This document shows, in pieces, positions 44,923 to 54,268 of a stretch of DNA of 64,000 nt (position 1 is its first letter; each line of letters begins with the position of its first letter). The DNA comes from Crateriforma conspicua. GTDB taxonomy: Bacteria; Planctomycetota; Planctomycetia; Pirellulales; Pirellulaceae. The position numbers were made by a program, and so were the translations under genes. The DNA is taken from assembly GCF_007752935.1 (NCBI RefSeq), contig NZ_CP036319.1, positions 5,746,501-5,810,500 of the forward strand. The letters run 5' to 3'. The notes under the pieces were generated by a model. The model did no database searches. It was not told the DNA's origin and saw only the letters and a program-made list of their open reading frames with translations.

Positions 44923-45867
44923 TTGTTGTCACCCAGCCCCAAACTTGACCGCACCGAATACGTCGAACAGGCCTACCTGTTTCAATTGCTGGGCGAACGC
45001 ATCGCCAAGCAGGTCCCGATGCAGGAATTGCTGGAACAGACCCGGCACGAATTGTTGTCGACGACGAATCTGCCTTTGGCCATTTCGTTTCTGTTGACCG
45101 AACTGAAACATAGCGGTTTGATGTCGCCGGCGATGAGCCGATTGGGACACTATTTCACACCGTTTCAAACTTATCTGATCAGCGAATCAGAAAAGGACAC
45201 GGGACGTTTCAGCATCGAATCCGCATTGTTGGTCCTGCAAGGCGACGCGGAATTTCGTTCACGCATCGGTGTCCAGACCCGTGTGGGCAATGACGACCAG
45301 CCGGCACGCCCGACCGGCTATGACGTTACCGATGACCCGCCGGCGGAATCCCAAGCGGCCTTCTTCTTCCAGTTCGAAGTGTTGTGTCGAAATCGGCTGA
45401 ACTATGACCGCGGGCTGACGGCGATGAGCGGTGATCCGATCTATTCACGGCCGTTTGCCAAGTGGATCCTGGATCTTCGGGCTCAGATCGGACTGGTCGA
45501 TTTCGCCGATCTGCTTTATTTGGCCAGCGCGTTTTACAAATCGCAATTGCAGGAAAAAGGCTTAACGCTGGACGGAAAGGGGCCGTTTCTATTCGGTCAG
45601 AAGGAAGGCCGCATTGCATTGGCAAACCGCCGCAAAGATCCGGTCTATCTGTTTTCCGCCATGCAACGGCATCTGGGATACCCGGAAGTCCCGCGCCCCA
45701 AACCGATCGACGAAACGATCGATCTGATTCCGCAAATGGCGCGACGTATCGAGCGTTTGGAATCTCGCATTCAGTTGATGGAAGAAGAACGTCGGGCCAG
45801 TTTGGACATCACGAAGTTTTACGAAAAGCATCGGCCCGATCCGCCATCGCTGGACGAATTGCCCTGA
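44923..45867 (+). CDS. Conserved hypothetical protein downstream of fabF
   Basis: A 314-residue protein I do not recognise. It begins at a TTG (44923) 30 bases after fabF. No leader or membrane segment is visible. The N-terminal 90 residues are helical (YVEQAYLFQLLGERIAKQVP), the centre is mixed, and the C-terminus has a short coiled coil (ARRIERLESRIQLMEEERRA) before an acidic, proline-containing tail. Position suggests a link with lipid synthesis or simply readthrough from fabF. It converges with purC across 66 bases. No function is proposed. Confidence 0.72.
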   Translation: MLSPSPKLDRTEYVEQAYLFQLLGERIAKQVPMQELLEQTRHELLSTTNLPLAISFLLTELKHSGLMSPAMSRLGHYFTPFQTYLISESEKDTGRFSIESALLVLQGDAEFRSRIGVQTRVGNDDQPARPTGYDVTDDPPAESQAAFFFQFEVLCRNRLNYDRGLTAMSGDPIYSRPFAKWILDLRAQIGLVDFADLLYLASAFYKSQLQEKGLTLDGKGPFLFGQKEGRIALANRRKDPVYLFSAMQRHLGYPEVPRPKPIDETIDLIPQMARRIERLESRIQLMEEERRASLDITKFYEKHRPDPPSLDELP

Positions 45868-45933
45868 AGCGATCGTCCGTCTCGTCCGCACAAAGAAGCC
45901 CATCACCACCAAGCCACCGCGACGGCGTCGCCG

Positions 45934-46869
45934 TTACGATGCCAGTCGACGATACGCTTCGGCATACTTCTCGGCTGTCTTTTCGACAATTTCCGCAGGC
46001 AGCACCGGCGGCGGACTGTTTTTGTCCCAACCGCATTGCGACAAGTATTCACGAACGAATTGCTTATCAAACGACGGTTGCGAATGGCCGGGCTGATAAA
46101 TATCGGCCGACCAGAACCGCGAACTGTCGGGTGTCAGCACTTCGTCGATCAGGATGACCCGATCGTCATCGACGACACCGAATTCGAACTTGGTGTCGGC
46201 AATGATGATCCCTTTGTCTTGCGCGATTCGGCTGGCGCGGTCGAAGACCTGCAGACTAAGGTCGCGAAGATGGTTTGCACGCTCGGCCCCCAGTGCGGCC
46301 GCCATGACGTCAAACGACACGTTTTCGTCGTGGCCTTCGTCGGCTTTGGTTGCCGGAGTAAAAATCGGCCGTGGCAATCGATCACATTGCCGAAGCCCCG
46401 CCGGCAATTCGACGCCGCAGACCGAACCGCCGGCCTGGTATTCGCGCCACCCGCTGCCCTCCAGGTATCCACGAACGACGCATTCAAAGGGCACGACGTC
46501 GGCTTTGGCGGTCACCATGATTCGCCCGGCCAGAGGCGTCACATCAAACTTGTTCGCCAGGTCGTCCGGAACGTCCAATGAGACCAGGTGGTGGGGGATG
46601 TCCAACGATTCGAACCAAAACCCGCTCATCCGGGTCAGCAGTTCACCTTTACCTGGAATGCCGTTGGGCAGAATGTAGTCAAACGCGCTGATTCGATCGG
46701 TACTGACGATCAACAGACCGCTGCCCAGATCGTACACATCGCGAACCTTACCGCTGCGGCGGGGGAGCGGCAAAGCCGTTGACAGAAGCGCCCCATTGCC
46801 ATCGAACTGATAAAGATCCGAAGAGTTTGCGGGATTCTGGGCGGACGGGTTTTCGGATTGGGGATTCAT
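45934..46869 (-). CDS. purC: Phosphoribosylaminoimidazole-succinocarboxamide (SAICAR) synthase
   Basis: A 311-residue ATP-dependent ligase joining aspartate to CAIR in purine synthesis. The ATG at 46869 is used; an open frame continues upstream but has no family similarity. RRSGKVRDVYDLGSGLLIVSTDRISAFD is the N-terminal ATP-binding region and GIPGKGELLTRMS follows. KADVVPFECVVRGYLEGSGW is the SAICAR synthetase signature, and DTKFEFGVVDD with LIDEVLTPDSSRFW are the later ones. It is the longer, eukaryote-like single-domain form. It diverges from the GH10-like gene, with a shared inverted repeat between them. Confidence 0.96.
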   Translation of the reverse strand: MNPQSENPSAQNPANSSDLYQFDGNGALLSTALPLPRRSGKVRDVYDLGSGLLIVSTDRISAFDYILPNGIPGKGELLTRMSGFWFESLDIPHHLVSLDVPDDLANKFDVTPLAGRIMVTAKADVVPFECVVRGYLEGSGWREYQAGGSVCGVELPAGLRQCDRLPRPIFTPATKADEGHDENVSFDVMAAALGAERANHLRDLSLQVFDRASRIAQDKGIIIADTKFEFGVVDDDRVILIDEVLTPDSSRFWSADIYQPGHSQPSFDKQFVREYLSQCGWDKNSPPPVLPAEIVEKTAEKYAEAYRRLAS

Positions 46870-46905
46870 CGTCAGGCTGTCTCGCAGGTTCAAAGTGAGG
46901 CGGCT

Positions 46906-46911
46906 AAGATA
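46906..46911 (-). promoter_or_regulatory. Candidate -10 box of purC
   Basis: On the minus strand this reads TATCTT, 37 bases before the purC start. A box at the proper distance upstream would lie inside the inverted repeat 46924-46948; the -35 sequence itself is weak. Confidence 0.35.
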
Positions 46912-46923
46912 ACCCGCCCTCGG

Positions 46924-46948
46924 CAATCCGACACGTCCGGTCGGATTG
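46924..46948. promoter_or_regulatory. Inverted repeat between purC and the GH10-like gene (possible shared operator)
   Basis: CAATCCGAC (46924-46932) and GTCGGATTG (46940-46948) are perfect nine-base inverted repeats around seven bases. They overlap the expected -35 positions of both divergent promoters, so one regulator bound here could control both genes. Confidence 0.5.
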
Positions 46949-46973
46949 GGGACAGAGTCGGTTTCCCTAAAAT
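46946..46973 (+). promoter_or_regulatory. Candidate promoter of the GH10-like gene
   Basis: TTGGGG (46946-46951), a 16-base gap and TAAAAT (46968-46973), 40 bases before the start codon. The -10 box matches five of six positions; the -35 overlaps the end of the inverted repeat. Confidence 0.4.
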
Positions 46974-47013
46974 TCGCCCAGTTCGTATCCGTCGGTTGGT
47001 TGGTCATTGGCCC

Positions 47014-48510
47014 ATGGGGCAAATTCACTTCGAAGTCCCATCTTCGGCGCAATCACTATTTGACCAAACACGCTGGTCAGAAGCGTACATATGTGGCATC
47101 GAGGGAATTCCCTGGCAGTGCCAGGTGAAGTATCAGGCGCCGCGGCTGACGATCAGCCGTGCGATCCATTCCTCCGGCAAATTGCATTTGGTCTGTCCGG
47201 TCGGCGATCTAGGGCCCCGCACGCTTAGCACCTGTAGCTTACGCGAGTCCCAGGAACCGTATTCTCTGTTCGTCGAATTGGCCCGCGGTTGTTGTTACCG
47301 TGCTCAGAACCAAGCGGACATCTGGCGACGCGCGGGCCTGACACTGGACAAACAGTTCGACCAACTGGTCCGCCAGGGTGTTCAGCGTTTCCTGGATTCG
47401 GTGCGTGATCGCGATCGCAAAGGCTCGCCGCCCGAAGCCGCCTTGGAAGCGATCGAGTTTTTCGAGCGAGCCATCGACCGGCTGGGCGAAAGCTACACCA
47501 CACAATCGATCGCGTTTCGCAAACGCCAGGAGCCTCGGATCGGAACGATGGTCGCCGCGTCGGTTCTGCCCCCGGGCCCGACATCCGAAACGTCTCGCGA
47601 TGCGTTCAAGCAGACGTTCAACGCCGCGATGGTGCGGCTGAATTGGGGTGACATCGAAAACGACCACGGCCGCTACGATTTTGATGCGGCCAAACAGAGT
47701 ATCGACTGGTGTATCGGAAGCGGCCTGCGAGTGGTCGGTGGTCCTCTGATCGACTTCCGAACCCGCTTGATGCCACACTGGCTGTACGTGTTGGAAGACA
47801 ACTTTGAAACCTTATTGACCGCGATCATCCAGTTCGCCGAACAGACGGTAAAGCAACTCAAAGGCAAGGTTCATCTTTGGAATTGTGCCAGCGGGCTGAA
47901 CACCCAGGGGCCAATCCGCTTGGACGATGAACAGGCGATGCGGATCGCGGTCGGCATTCTGCAGACGGTCCGTCGCTTGGATCCCGGCACACCGGCGATC
48001 ATGAGTTTCGACCAGCCGTTTGGTGAATATCTTTCACGCGAACGCAACGGAATTTCTCCGCTGCACTTTGCGGACGCTTTGGCCCGCAGCGGTTTGGGAA
48101 TGGCCGGGCTGGGATTGGATCTGCGGTACCACTATCGCGATGATCACACCGACCCACGCTCGGTCGTCGATTTCAGCCTGATGCTTGACAGGTGGTCGAC
48201 CCTCGGGCTGCCATTGATGGTGCACTTGGGTGTACCGGGCGGCAGCGGAATTGACCCCAACGCGACGGCCCCAAGCGATACAAACCTTCCCGGCGAAACG
48301 GGGACCGACGGCGGCACCCAGCAGTCGGAAATCGCCGTTCCGTTGCTGAAAACACTGTTGGCCAAACACTGCGTGCACGCAATCGTCTGGGACGGCTGGT
48401 CCGATGCCGAACCGCACGTCAACAGCCACAGTGGATTGTTGGATGTCGGTGGTAAACCGCGTCCCGTGCTCAGTTTCCTGCAGCAACTACGCCAGGACTA
48501 TCTTTGCTGA
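47014..48510 (+). CDS. GH10-like protein lacking the catalytic glutamates
   Basis: A 498-residue protein from the ATG at 47014 with no clear leader. Residues 1-150 are an N-terminal module (MGQIHFEVPSSAQSLF). From about residue 180 the order of motifs follows family 10 xylanases: FNAAMVRLNWGDIENDHGRYDFDAA resembles the substrate-binding strand, then VHLWNCASGLN, LQTVRRLDPGTPAIMSF, GLGLDLRYHY, LGLPLMVHLGVPG and IVWDGWSDAEPH. However, where GH10 enzymes have Asn-Glu (acid/base) there is CASG near residue 287, and where they have the nucleophile glutamate there is LGVPG near 402. It is therefore probably a binding or regulatory relative and not a xylanase. Its end overlaps the convergent gene by 13 bases. 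Confidence 0.75.
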   Translation: MGQIHFEVPSSAQSLFDQTRWSEAYICGIEGIPWQCQVKYQAPRLTISRAIHSSGKLHLVCPVGDLGPRTLSTCSLRESQEPYSLFVELARGCCYRAQNQADIWRRAGLTLDKQFDQLVRQGVQRFLDSVRDRDRKGSPPEAALEAIEFFERAIDRLGESYTTQSIAFRKRQEPRIGTMVAASVLPPGPTSETSRDAFKQTFNAAMVRLNWGDIENDHGRYDFDAAKQSIDWCIGSGLRVVGGPLIDFRTRLMPHWLYVLEDNFETLLTAIIQFAEQTVKQLKGKVHLWNCASGLNTQGPIRLDDEQAMRIAVGILQTVRRLDPGTPAIMSFDQPFGEYLSRERNGISPLHFADALARSGLGMAGLGLDLRYHYRDDHTDPRSVVDFSLMLDRWSTLGLPLMVHLGVPGGSGIDPNATAPSDTNLPGETGTDGGTQQSEIAVPLLKTLLAKHCVHAIVWDGWSDAEPHVNSHSGLLDVGGKPRPVLSFLQQLRQDYLC

Positions 48511-50885
48511 TCATCCGGCTTCAGCCGGTTGAGGTCGAATTCGGGCTCGGGCCGTGACAGCCCCGCGAATCGATCGCGTCGACGGTTGGTCAAGTTCCAA
48601 ACGAGGATCGCGACCGCGCCCAGCAAGATGGCTCCGGTGACCAGCCATCCGATCCTTCCGACACCGATCGGATCACCCTCGGGTACCAAACGTGCATCAA
48701 TGGATGTCGCGATGATCAGGGGACTCAGTTGATTCGACGATCCCTGTGCTCGCTGCGATAGATCCGATTCGTAGCTCCAAAGCCGATAATAGAATCCATC
48801 GACCACCACCGGCCGGCGAACCGCCACGGTGACCGGATCGCCGGTCATCGCGGCTTCCAAGAATTCGGGTAGTCTGTTGACAACGATGGAAACCGGAAAG
48901 CGATTCTTCAATCGCAGTGGCGGCCCACCACTGTCAGGTGCTTCGATCTGGATTTCGACGTCACCGACATTCCCCATCGCGTCCAGTTGATAGTACGACG
49001 TCGCCGAAACCTCGCCGCTCGCTTGTCTCGCGGGTGCCACCTGCACCCTGGTCACACGAACCAATTCCGCGTCGATTCGAACGTAATCACCGGCCAGACG
49101 TTCCGGCCGGGTCAACAGATCAACGATCGGCACACGCTTGGGTATGGGTGTGTCGCCAGTGACGTATCGGGACGCATCCATCATCGCGTAGAACGACCTT
49201 TGATCTTCCGCCCTCAAAGGCTTCCGATTCGCGCGACGAATGTCATCCAACAATCCCAGATCGAATCCTTGATCGGCCAGCAACCGCCAACCAACCGAGC
49301 GAATCTCTTGTGGCTGCCAAGAAAGACCACCGGTCGCCAAGGCACGTCGTATCGGCACCACCATGTCGTCGACCGCGGATCCGAGCACGCTGACACCGAC
49401 ACCCCATACGATATCGCCGGTCTGCAAATCGGGTGGAACGCCCGAACTAATCACCACCCAAGCTTCCTTCGGTGATTCCGTTGGCCGGATGATCAACTGA
49501 TAGAGCCTTGGAAATTCCAAGTAAGACCGAAGATCCGCAGGGACCGGGATCGACTGAATCTGATCCACATTCCCTCGGAAAGCGGACGCATCCCCCAAGC
49601 CGAGTTCATGGTCAAGCGAAGCCGCATTCGCACGGGAGGCCAACGACGTGGGGTCCAGCCGATCCAGTCGGTAAACCAGCTTTGCCATTTCCGCGACGGC
49701 TTCCCCGTCGCCGTCGACGGGAAAGACATTCTCCATGCGTGCGGCATCGAAACCACTGATCAGTTCCAGCGCCGAATCCGCCAGTACGTTCTCACTCGTA
49801 GCAACCAGAGACAAAAACAACACCCAGACACTCAGGTGCAAGGTGCTGTCACGACCGGATTGGCGTTGTTTGCGAATGCGTCGAGACTGACGCTGACTGT
49901 GCCAGAAAATGCCGACCGCCAGCAAGACACCCGCCGCTGACGCTGCGGCAAACCAAATCCATGTGCCCGCGGAAATCGGCGTCGAAACGTCGGGAATCGA
50001 CAGGGCGTCCGAAACAGCCGAACGTTCGATCTGATCAATCCGGCCGATGACCACCGGAACGACATCCGCACCTTTCCCGGATCGATAGGCTAAACGTTTC
50101 AAGAAACGCCCGATCACTTCCAATTCCGGGCCGTTGGTGTAGGTGCCACCCGATAGCTTTCGCAACGAATCGGGGACTTGGTTGACGATTGCCAGGGCAG
50201 GGCGGTTCGTCCCGTCGGCCGGCTTGATCCAGACCTGAAAGTAGTCTTCGACAACGTCGCATCGCACGGCTCTTCCACGAATACGAACCTTCGATCCACG
50301 GTACAGATCCGGTTGCTGCAACAGCGGCAACACACCGATCTCCGCAGCATCCTCAGTCGATGCCCGGTCGGCTATCGCCCTGAGCGCCCGAAACGCGTCA
50401 TTGTCTTCGCCGCGCCAGGTCGCGCCGTCGATGACGCGTTCCAGCATCTGTGCCAATTCTTCATCGGACACGTCCCCGGCACCTTTCGAGGATCCCAGGC
50501 CGGGTTCATCCGCTTCTGCACCGGGATTTGATCTGGAATCCGCGAGTTCGGGCTTCGCCATTTCGGCTTCCGCGACGCCGCCTTGCCCAGCCATCGCTTC
50601 GTCAACCGCATCGGAGAACGACGATTGCTGAGGCGAACCGGGCCGAATGGCCGGCTGATCCGATGCGGCAAAGGCGACCTTTTGCGGCGTTTCGGGAAAG
50701 AACACGCGGTAGTATTTCGGATCCGCCGCTCGGCCCATGACCACCAGCACAAGGGCCAACGCGATCGCCAAGCGAATGACTTTTCGCCAGGACTGCCCCC
50801 CCCCGGGCCGGCCTCCGGGAGCGGCAAATCGCCGTCCTGGCATGGGGTACAGGCCGTCTTGGTCCAACTGTGACGGTATTCGCAT
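48498..50885 (-). CDS. Large membrane protein with repeated OB-like modules, function unknown
   Basis: A 795-residue protein I cannot assign. A membrane segment at about residues 36-52 (RLAIALALVLVVMG) is followed by an Ala/Gln/Ser-rich stretch. Residues about 195-295 have an OB-like pattern (LYRGSKVRIRGRAVRCDVVEDYFQVW), then a membrane segment (IWFAAASAAGVLLAVGIFW) and a basic loop. A second signal-like hydrophobic stretch (LSVWVLFLSLVATSENVLA) opens the second half, which has two more OB-like regions (TGDIVWGVGVSVLG; LAGDYVRIDAELVRVTRVQV) and a last membrane segment (WLVTGAILLGAVAILVW) before a short cytoplasmic tail. It looks like a duplicated or fused pair. It diverges from the TPR-ExbBD operon, which suggests an envelope role. 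Confidence 0.8.
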   Translation of the reverse strand: MRIPSQLDQDGLYPMPGRRFAAPGGRPGGGQSWRKVIRLAIALALVLVVMGRAADPKYYRVFFPETPQKVAFAASDQPAIRPGSPQQSSFSDAVDEAMAGQGGVAEAEMAKPELADSRSNPGAEADEPGLGSSKGAGDVSDEELAQMLERVIDGATWRGEDNDAFRALRAIADRASTEDAAEIGVLPLLQQPDLYRGSKVRIRGRAVRCDVVEDYFQVWIKPADGTNRPALAIVNQVPDSLRKLSGGTYTNGPELEVIGRFLKRLAYRSGKGADVVPVVIGRIDQIERSAVSDALSIPDVSTPISAGTWIWFAAASAAGVLLAVGIFWHSQRQSRRIRKQRQSGRDSTLHLSVWVLFLSLVATSENVLADSALELISGFDAARMENVFPVDGDGEAVAEMAKLVYRLDRLDPTSLASRANAASLDHELGLGDASAFRGNVDQIQSIPVPADLRSYLEFPRLYQLIIRPTESPKEAWVVISSGVPPDLQTGDIVWGVGVSVLGSAVDDMVVPIRRALATGGLSWQPQEIRSVGWRLLADQGFDLGLLDDIRRANRKPLRAEDQRSFYAMMDASRYVTGDTPIPKRVPIVDLLTRPERLAGDYVRIDAELVRVTRVQVAPARQASGEVSATSYYQLDAMGNVGDVEIQIEAPDSGGPPLRLKNRFPVSIVVNRLPEFLEAAMTGDPVTVAVRRPVVVDGFYYRLWSYESDLSQRAQGSSNQLSPLIIATSIDARLVPEGDPIGVGRIGWLVTGAILLGAVAILVWNLTNRRRDRFAGLSRPEPEFDLNRLKPDDQQR

Positions 50886-51196
50886 GAGACATTCGGATTT
50901 GGGGGCGAAGCGGACCGGCCAATCGCTTGAAGCGGGTTCCGACCGACCTTAAGGTGTATTTTACGTGGGTGTGAAAAGAAAGGATTGACCGGGATGCCGC
51001 GTCAATTTGCTGTCCGCTTTGGCTTCAGGAATCGCACTTAGGGATAGGAGACGCCGTGCCGCGTCGTCGGAGTGGCCGGTGTGGGATGATCCGATCGACC
51101 CGCCGCGTTCAGATTTTGGCACCCGCGTCTGATCCGAGACACGTCTTCGCATCCCGGAACGGCGTCCCCGATCCTATTCCACTGACCTCTTATCTT
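50886..51196. other. Divergent intergenic region before the TPR-ExbBD operon
   Basis: This 311-base gap lies between the 795-residue membrane protein gene and the operon. A strong ribosome site (TAGGAG) sits before a GTG at 51056 in the frame of the first operon gene, so that gene may begin there and the true gap may be 170 bases. No other feature was seen. Confidence 0.5.
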
Positions 51197-54100
51197 ATGA
51201 ATCGCGACGTCTCCGATGCCGGCCCACAGGACCGGCGACTACCGACCAACGCGCGTCGATTGCGTGGGGGTGGGTGCTGTTTGTTTTCTGTCGTGGCGAT
51301 TGTGGCAATCCATCTGGGTTGGTCACCGGCCGTGACCGCCGGCGAACCGTCCCAACGGTTCCTGGATGCGCTGCGGCAAGCGGGCTATTTCGATATGGCC
51401 ACCGCGTACCTGGACCGAATCGATCGCTATCCGGGGATCGACCCACAGTGGCGTCAATCGATCGATCTGGAACGGGCGCAAGTCTTCGTCGATTCCGCTT
51501 TGTCGGCTCGCCAAGCCGACGAACAGGAAAACGCTTTTCGCTTGGCCGAAGAACAGCTCCAGGCCTTCATCAAAAAGTATCCGGATCATTCCCGCACCTC
51601 CGAAGCAAGACTGCAGTTGGGACGTTTGCAATTGGTCCGCGCCGGGCAATTGCTGGCCGCAGACCCGACACCACAGCAACGGGAACAGGCCAGATCGATC
51701 TATCAAGACGCCGCGGTCACATTCGACACGATCACCGAAAACCTTCGCGACACCCTGCGTGACATGCGTGGGCAGAAGATCGATGCTGCCAAAGAACCCG
51801 AAAAAGTCGCCCAGCGTGATCGCTTTCGCTATGAATTTTTGCAGGCCCAACTGAGCAGCGGCGATGCCCGATTGTCGGCGGCAAAAACCTACGACGACCC
51901 GTCCAAGCAAGGCAGCAAGCTGTTGGAACGCGCTGAATCGCAGTTTTCCGAATTGATGGACAAATACGGCGACTACGTTCCGGGCGCTTTGGCCGCCGTT
52001 TCACGCGGACAAGTTCAGCAGGTTGCGGGAAAGTTCGAAGCCGCCAAGGCCAGCTATTTGGAAATGCTGGAACAGCCCGAAGCGGACCCGTTGCGCGAAG
52101 GCAAGATCAAGGCGATCACGGGATTGCTACAGATCGCGACCGATGAATCATCCACTGACTTTCCGGTCGTGCTGGATCGCGCCAAACGCATCGCCGATTC
52201 TCTGCGACCCAACGAAGTCGAACTGCCCGCGGTTCAAGACTTTCGCTTGGCCTTGGCCGACGCTCATCTTTCGAAATCAAAAGACGAGAGCATCAATGCG
52301 ACCATCCGCAAGCGGCATGTCACCGATGCCCGCCGCTTGCTGCTGGCGGCGGAGAAAGTTGCCGGGACGCACCAAGCGGCCGTGAAAGAACGATTGGCCG
52401 AAATCGGAATCGAACGATCTGAAATTGCGGATGTCGAAATCGATACCCCCGCCAGCATCGATGATGCCGTGTTGGCGACACGCCAGATTTTGGACCAAGT
52501 CGAAACGTTAAGCGATGAAGTTCAAAAACTGACCGCGGCAAAGGCTCCGGAAGACCAAATCCGCAACGTACAAAAGGCCCTTACCACGGCGCGGACCAAG
52601 GGCATTGAAATGCTGACACAAGGCCTGGGCTTGGTGGACCAGTCGACCGACCTAAACTTGGTCAACGATGCGCGACAATACTTGACCTACTTGCTGCTGC
52701 AGGAACGGCGTTATCGCGAAACCGCGGTGGTCGGCTCCTTCACCGCGTACGCCGCGCCGGGCACCGAGATCGGCAAGACCTGTGGTCTGTGGGCCCTGTC
52801 GGCATTGCAACAGTTATTGGTCGAATCGGGCGACGATATCAATGATGGCCTGGCATCGCAGGTTCGAATCCTGGGATCGTATTTGACGAAAACTTGGCCC
52901 GGTGATCCACAGACGGCCCAGGCACAGGGCGTGATGATTCGTATCGCCTTGCGAAAAGACAAGTGGGACGATGCTGAAACGTTGATCAATGAATTGCCCG
53001 ACGGCCCAGAAAAAGGTGCGATGAAGCGTTTGGCCGGGCAAGTCTTCTTCACCGAAAGTTCCAAACTGCGTCGTGACCAGCAAACGGAAGCCGCCGACGC
53101 GATGCGTCAACGATCGATCGGCATGCTGGGTGACGGTCTGGATGCGATCGTCGGAAAGCTGGTCGCCCCCGAGGCGATCGCCGCCTCATTGTCCCTTGCC
53201 AAGGCCCAGTTACGATCCGATGCACCGGATGATGCAGTGGAAACACTTCGCCATCCGGTCCACGGTCCGATCACCACAGTCGGCAAGGTCAATCCGCCGA
53301 CCGAGTCGTTTTTGACGGACGTCTATGCCACCGAATTGAACGCATTGGTCGCTTTGCTGAAGCAAGACGTCGGCAACTTGTCGCGACGACAAGATCTGTT
53401 CAAGCAAATCGACGCTGCCATGACAAATCTTCGTCAATCGGCAGACAAATCAGGTGCCAAAGACCGCTTGACCAACACGCTGTTCACGTTGGCACGTGAT
53501 TTACGCGACGACATCGAATCCGCAGCCCCCAGTCAGCGTGATGGATTCATCACGGCTTTCGAGCTTTTTCTGCAACGCATCGGCGCCACCGCAAACGATC
53601 CCGATATCATCCAATGGGTCGCCCAAGAATCGTTAACTCTGGGGGAATCGTTGATGCAACCGGGCGAACAAAAGGCGACCGGCCGGTCATTGAAACTGAT
53701 CCAAACGGCATCGGATGCCTTGAACAAATTGGCGGAAAAGGAAGCGAAGCCTTCGGCGGCGTTGCGTTTTCAACGCGGACGTGCCAATCGATTGTTGGGA
53801 AACTATTCCGCGGCCTTGGACGCGTTCCAGTCGGTGCTGAGCGAAACGCCGCAAATGCTGAACGCACAAGTCGAAGCCGCACTGACGTATGAACAATGGG
53901 CTGGCAGCATTCGCCCCGCGCTGGCCGGCAAGGCCTATTCGGCTGCCATGCTGGGCGGACGTCCGGGCGACGATGGCAAAAACACAATCTGGGGCTGGGG
54001 CAAGATCAGTTCGGCGACCTCGCGATCACCAAAGTTTCGCGACACTTTTTTTGACGCTCGGTACCACGTTGCCCTTTGCCGCTTCCTGATGGGCAAGGCG

Positions 54101-54268
54101 ACCAACAACAATCGTGTGATTCAACAAGCGATCCGCGATGTCACACAAGTGCACGCGATTTATCCAGACATGGGTGGTCCCGCACAAAAGAAAAAGTTCA
54201 ATGCCTTGCTCAAACGCATTCAAACCGCGGCGGGTGTCCCGGCGGTCGGTTTAGAAGAAAACAAATGA
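51197..54268 (+). CDS. Large exported TPR-like repeat protein
   Basis: A 1023-residue protein, almost entirely alpha-helical, with tetratricopeptide-type hairpins. The leader is CLFSVVAIVAIHLGWSPAVTAG. Early repeats include FLDALRQAGYFDMATAYLDRI and AFRLAEEQLQAFIKKYPDHS, as in periplasmic TPR proteins of the YbgF/BamD kind; a late repeat reads LLGNYSAALDAFQSVLSE. Two starts are possible: the ATG at 51197, used here, or a GTG at 51056 that has an excellent ribosome site (TAGGAG) but adds 47 basic residues before the leader. It is the first gene of a coupled operon with a second TPR protein, ExbB and two ExbD proteins. It probably acts as a periplasmic scaffold for the motor. Confidence 0.85.
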   Translation: MNRDVSDAGPQDRRLPTNARRLRGGGCCLFSVVAIVAIHLGWSPAVTAGEPSQRFLDALRQAGYFDMATAYLDRIDRYPGIDPQWRQSIDLERAQVFVDSALSARQADEQENAFRLAEEQLQAFIKKYPDHSRTSEARLQLGRLQLVRAGQLLAADPTPQQREQARSIYQDAAVTFDTITENLRDTLRDMRGQKIDAAKEPEKVAQRDRFRYEFLQAQLSSGDARLSAAKTYDDPSKQGSKLLERAESQFSELMDKYGDYVPGALAAVSRGQVQQVAGKFEAAKASYLEMLEQPEADPLREGKIKAITGLLQIATDESSTDFPVVLDRAKRIADSLRPNEVELPAVQDFRLALADAHLSKSKDESINATIRKRHVTDARRLLLAAEKVAGTHQAAVKERLAEIGIERSEIADVEIDTPASIDDAVLATRQILDQVETLSDEVQKLTAAKAPEDQIRNVQKALTTARTKGIEMLTQGLGLVDQSTDLNLVNDARQYLTYLLLQERRYRETAVVGSFTAYAAPGTEIGKTCGLWALSALQQLLVESGDDINDGLASQVRILGSYLTKTWPGDPQTAQAQGVMIRIALRKDKWDDAETLINELPDGPEKGAMKRLAGQVFFTESSKLRRDQQTEAADAMRQRSIGMLGDGLDAIVGKLVAPEAIAASLSLAKAQLRSDAPDDAVETLRHPVHGPITTVGKVNPPTESFLTDVYATELNALVALLKQDVGNLSRRQDLFKQIDAAMTNLRQSADKSGAKDRLTNTLFTLARDLRDDIESAAPSQRDGFITAFELFLQRIGATANDPDIIQWVAQESLTLGESLMQPGEQKATGRSLKLIQTASDALNKLAEKEAKPSAALRFQRGRANRLLGNYSAALDAFQSVLSETPQMLNAQVEAALTYEQWAGSIRPALAGKAYSAAMLGGRPGDDGKNTIWGWGKISSATSRSPKFRDTFFDARYHVALCRFLMGKATNNNRVIQQAIRDVTQVHAIYPDMGGPAQKKKFNALLKRIQTAAGVPAVGLEENK

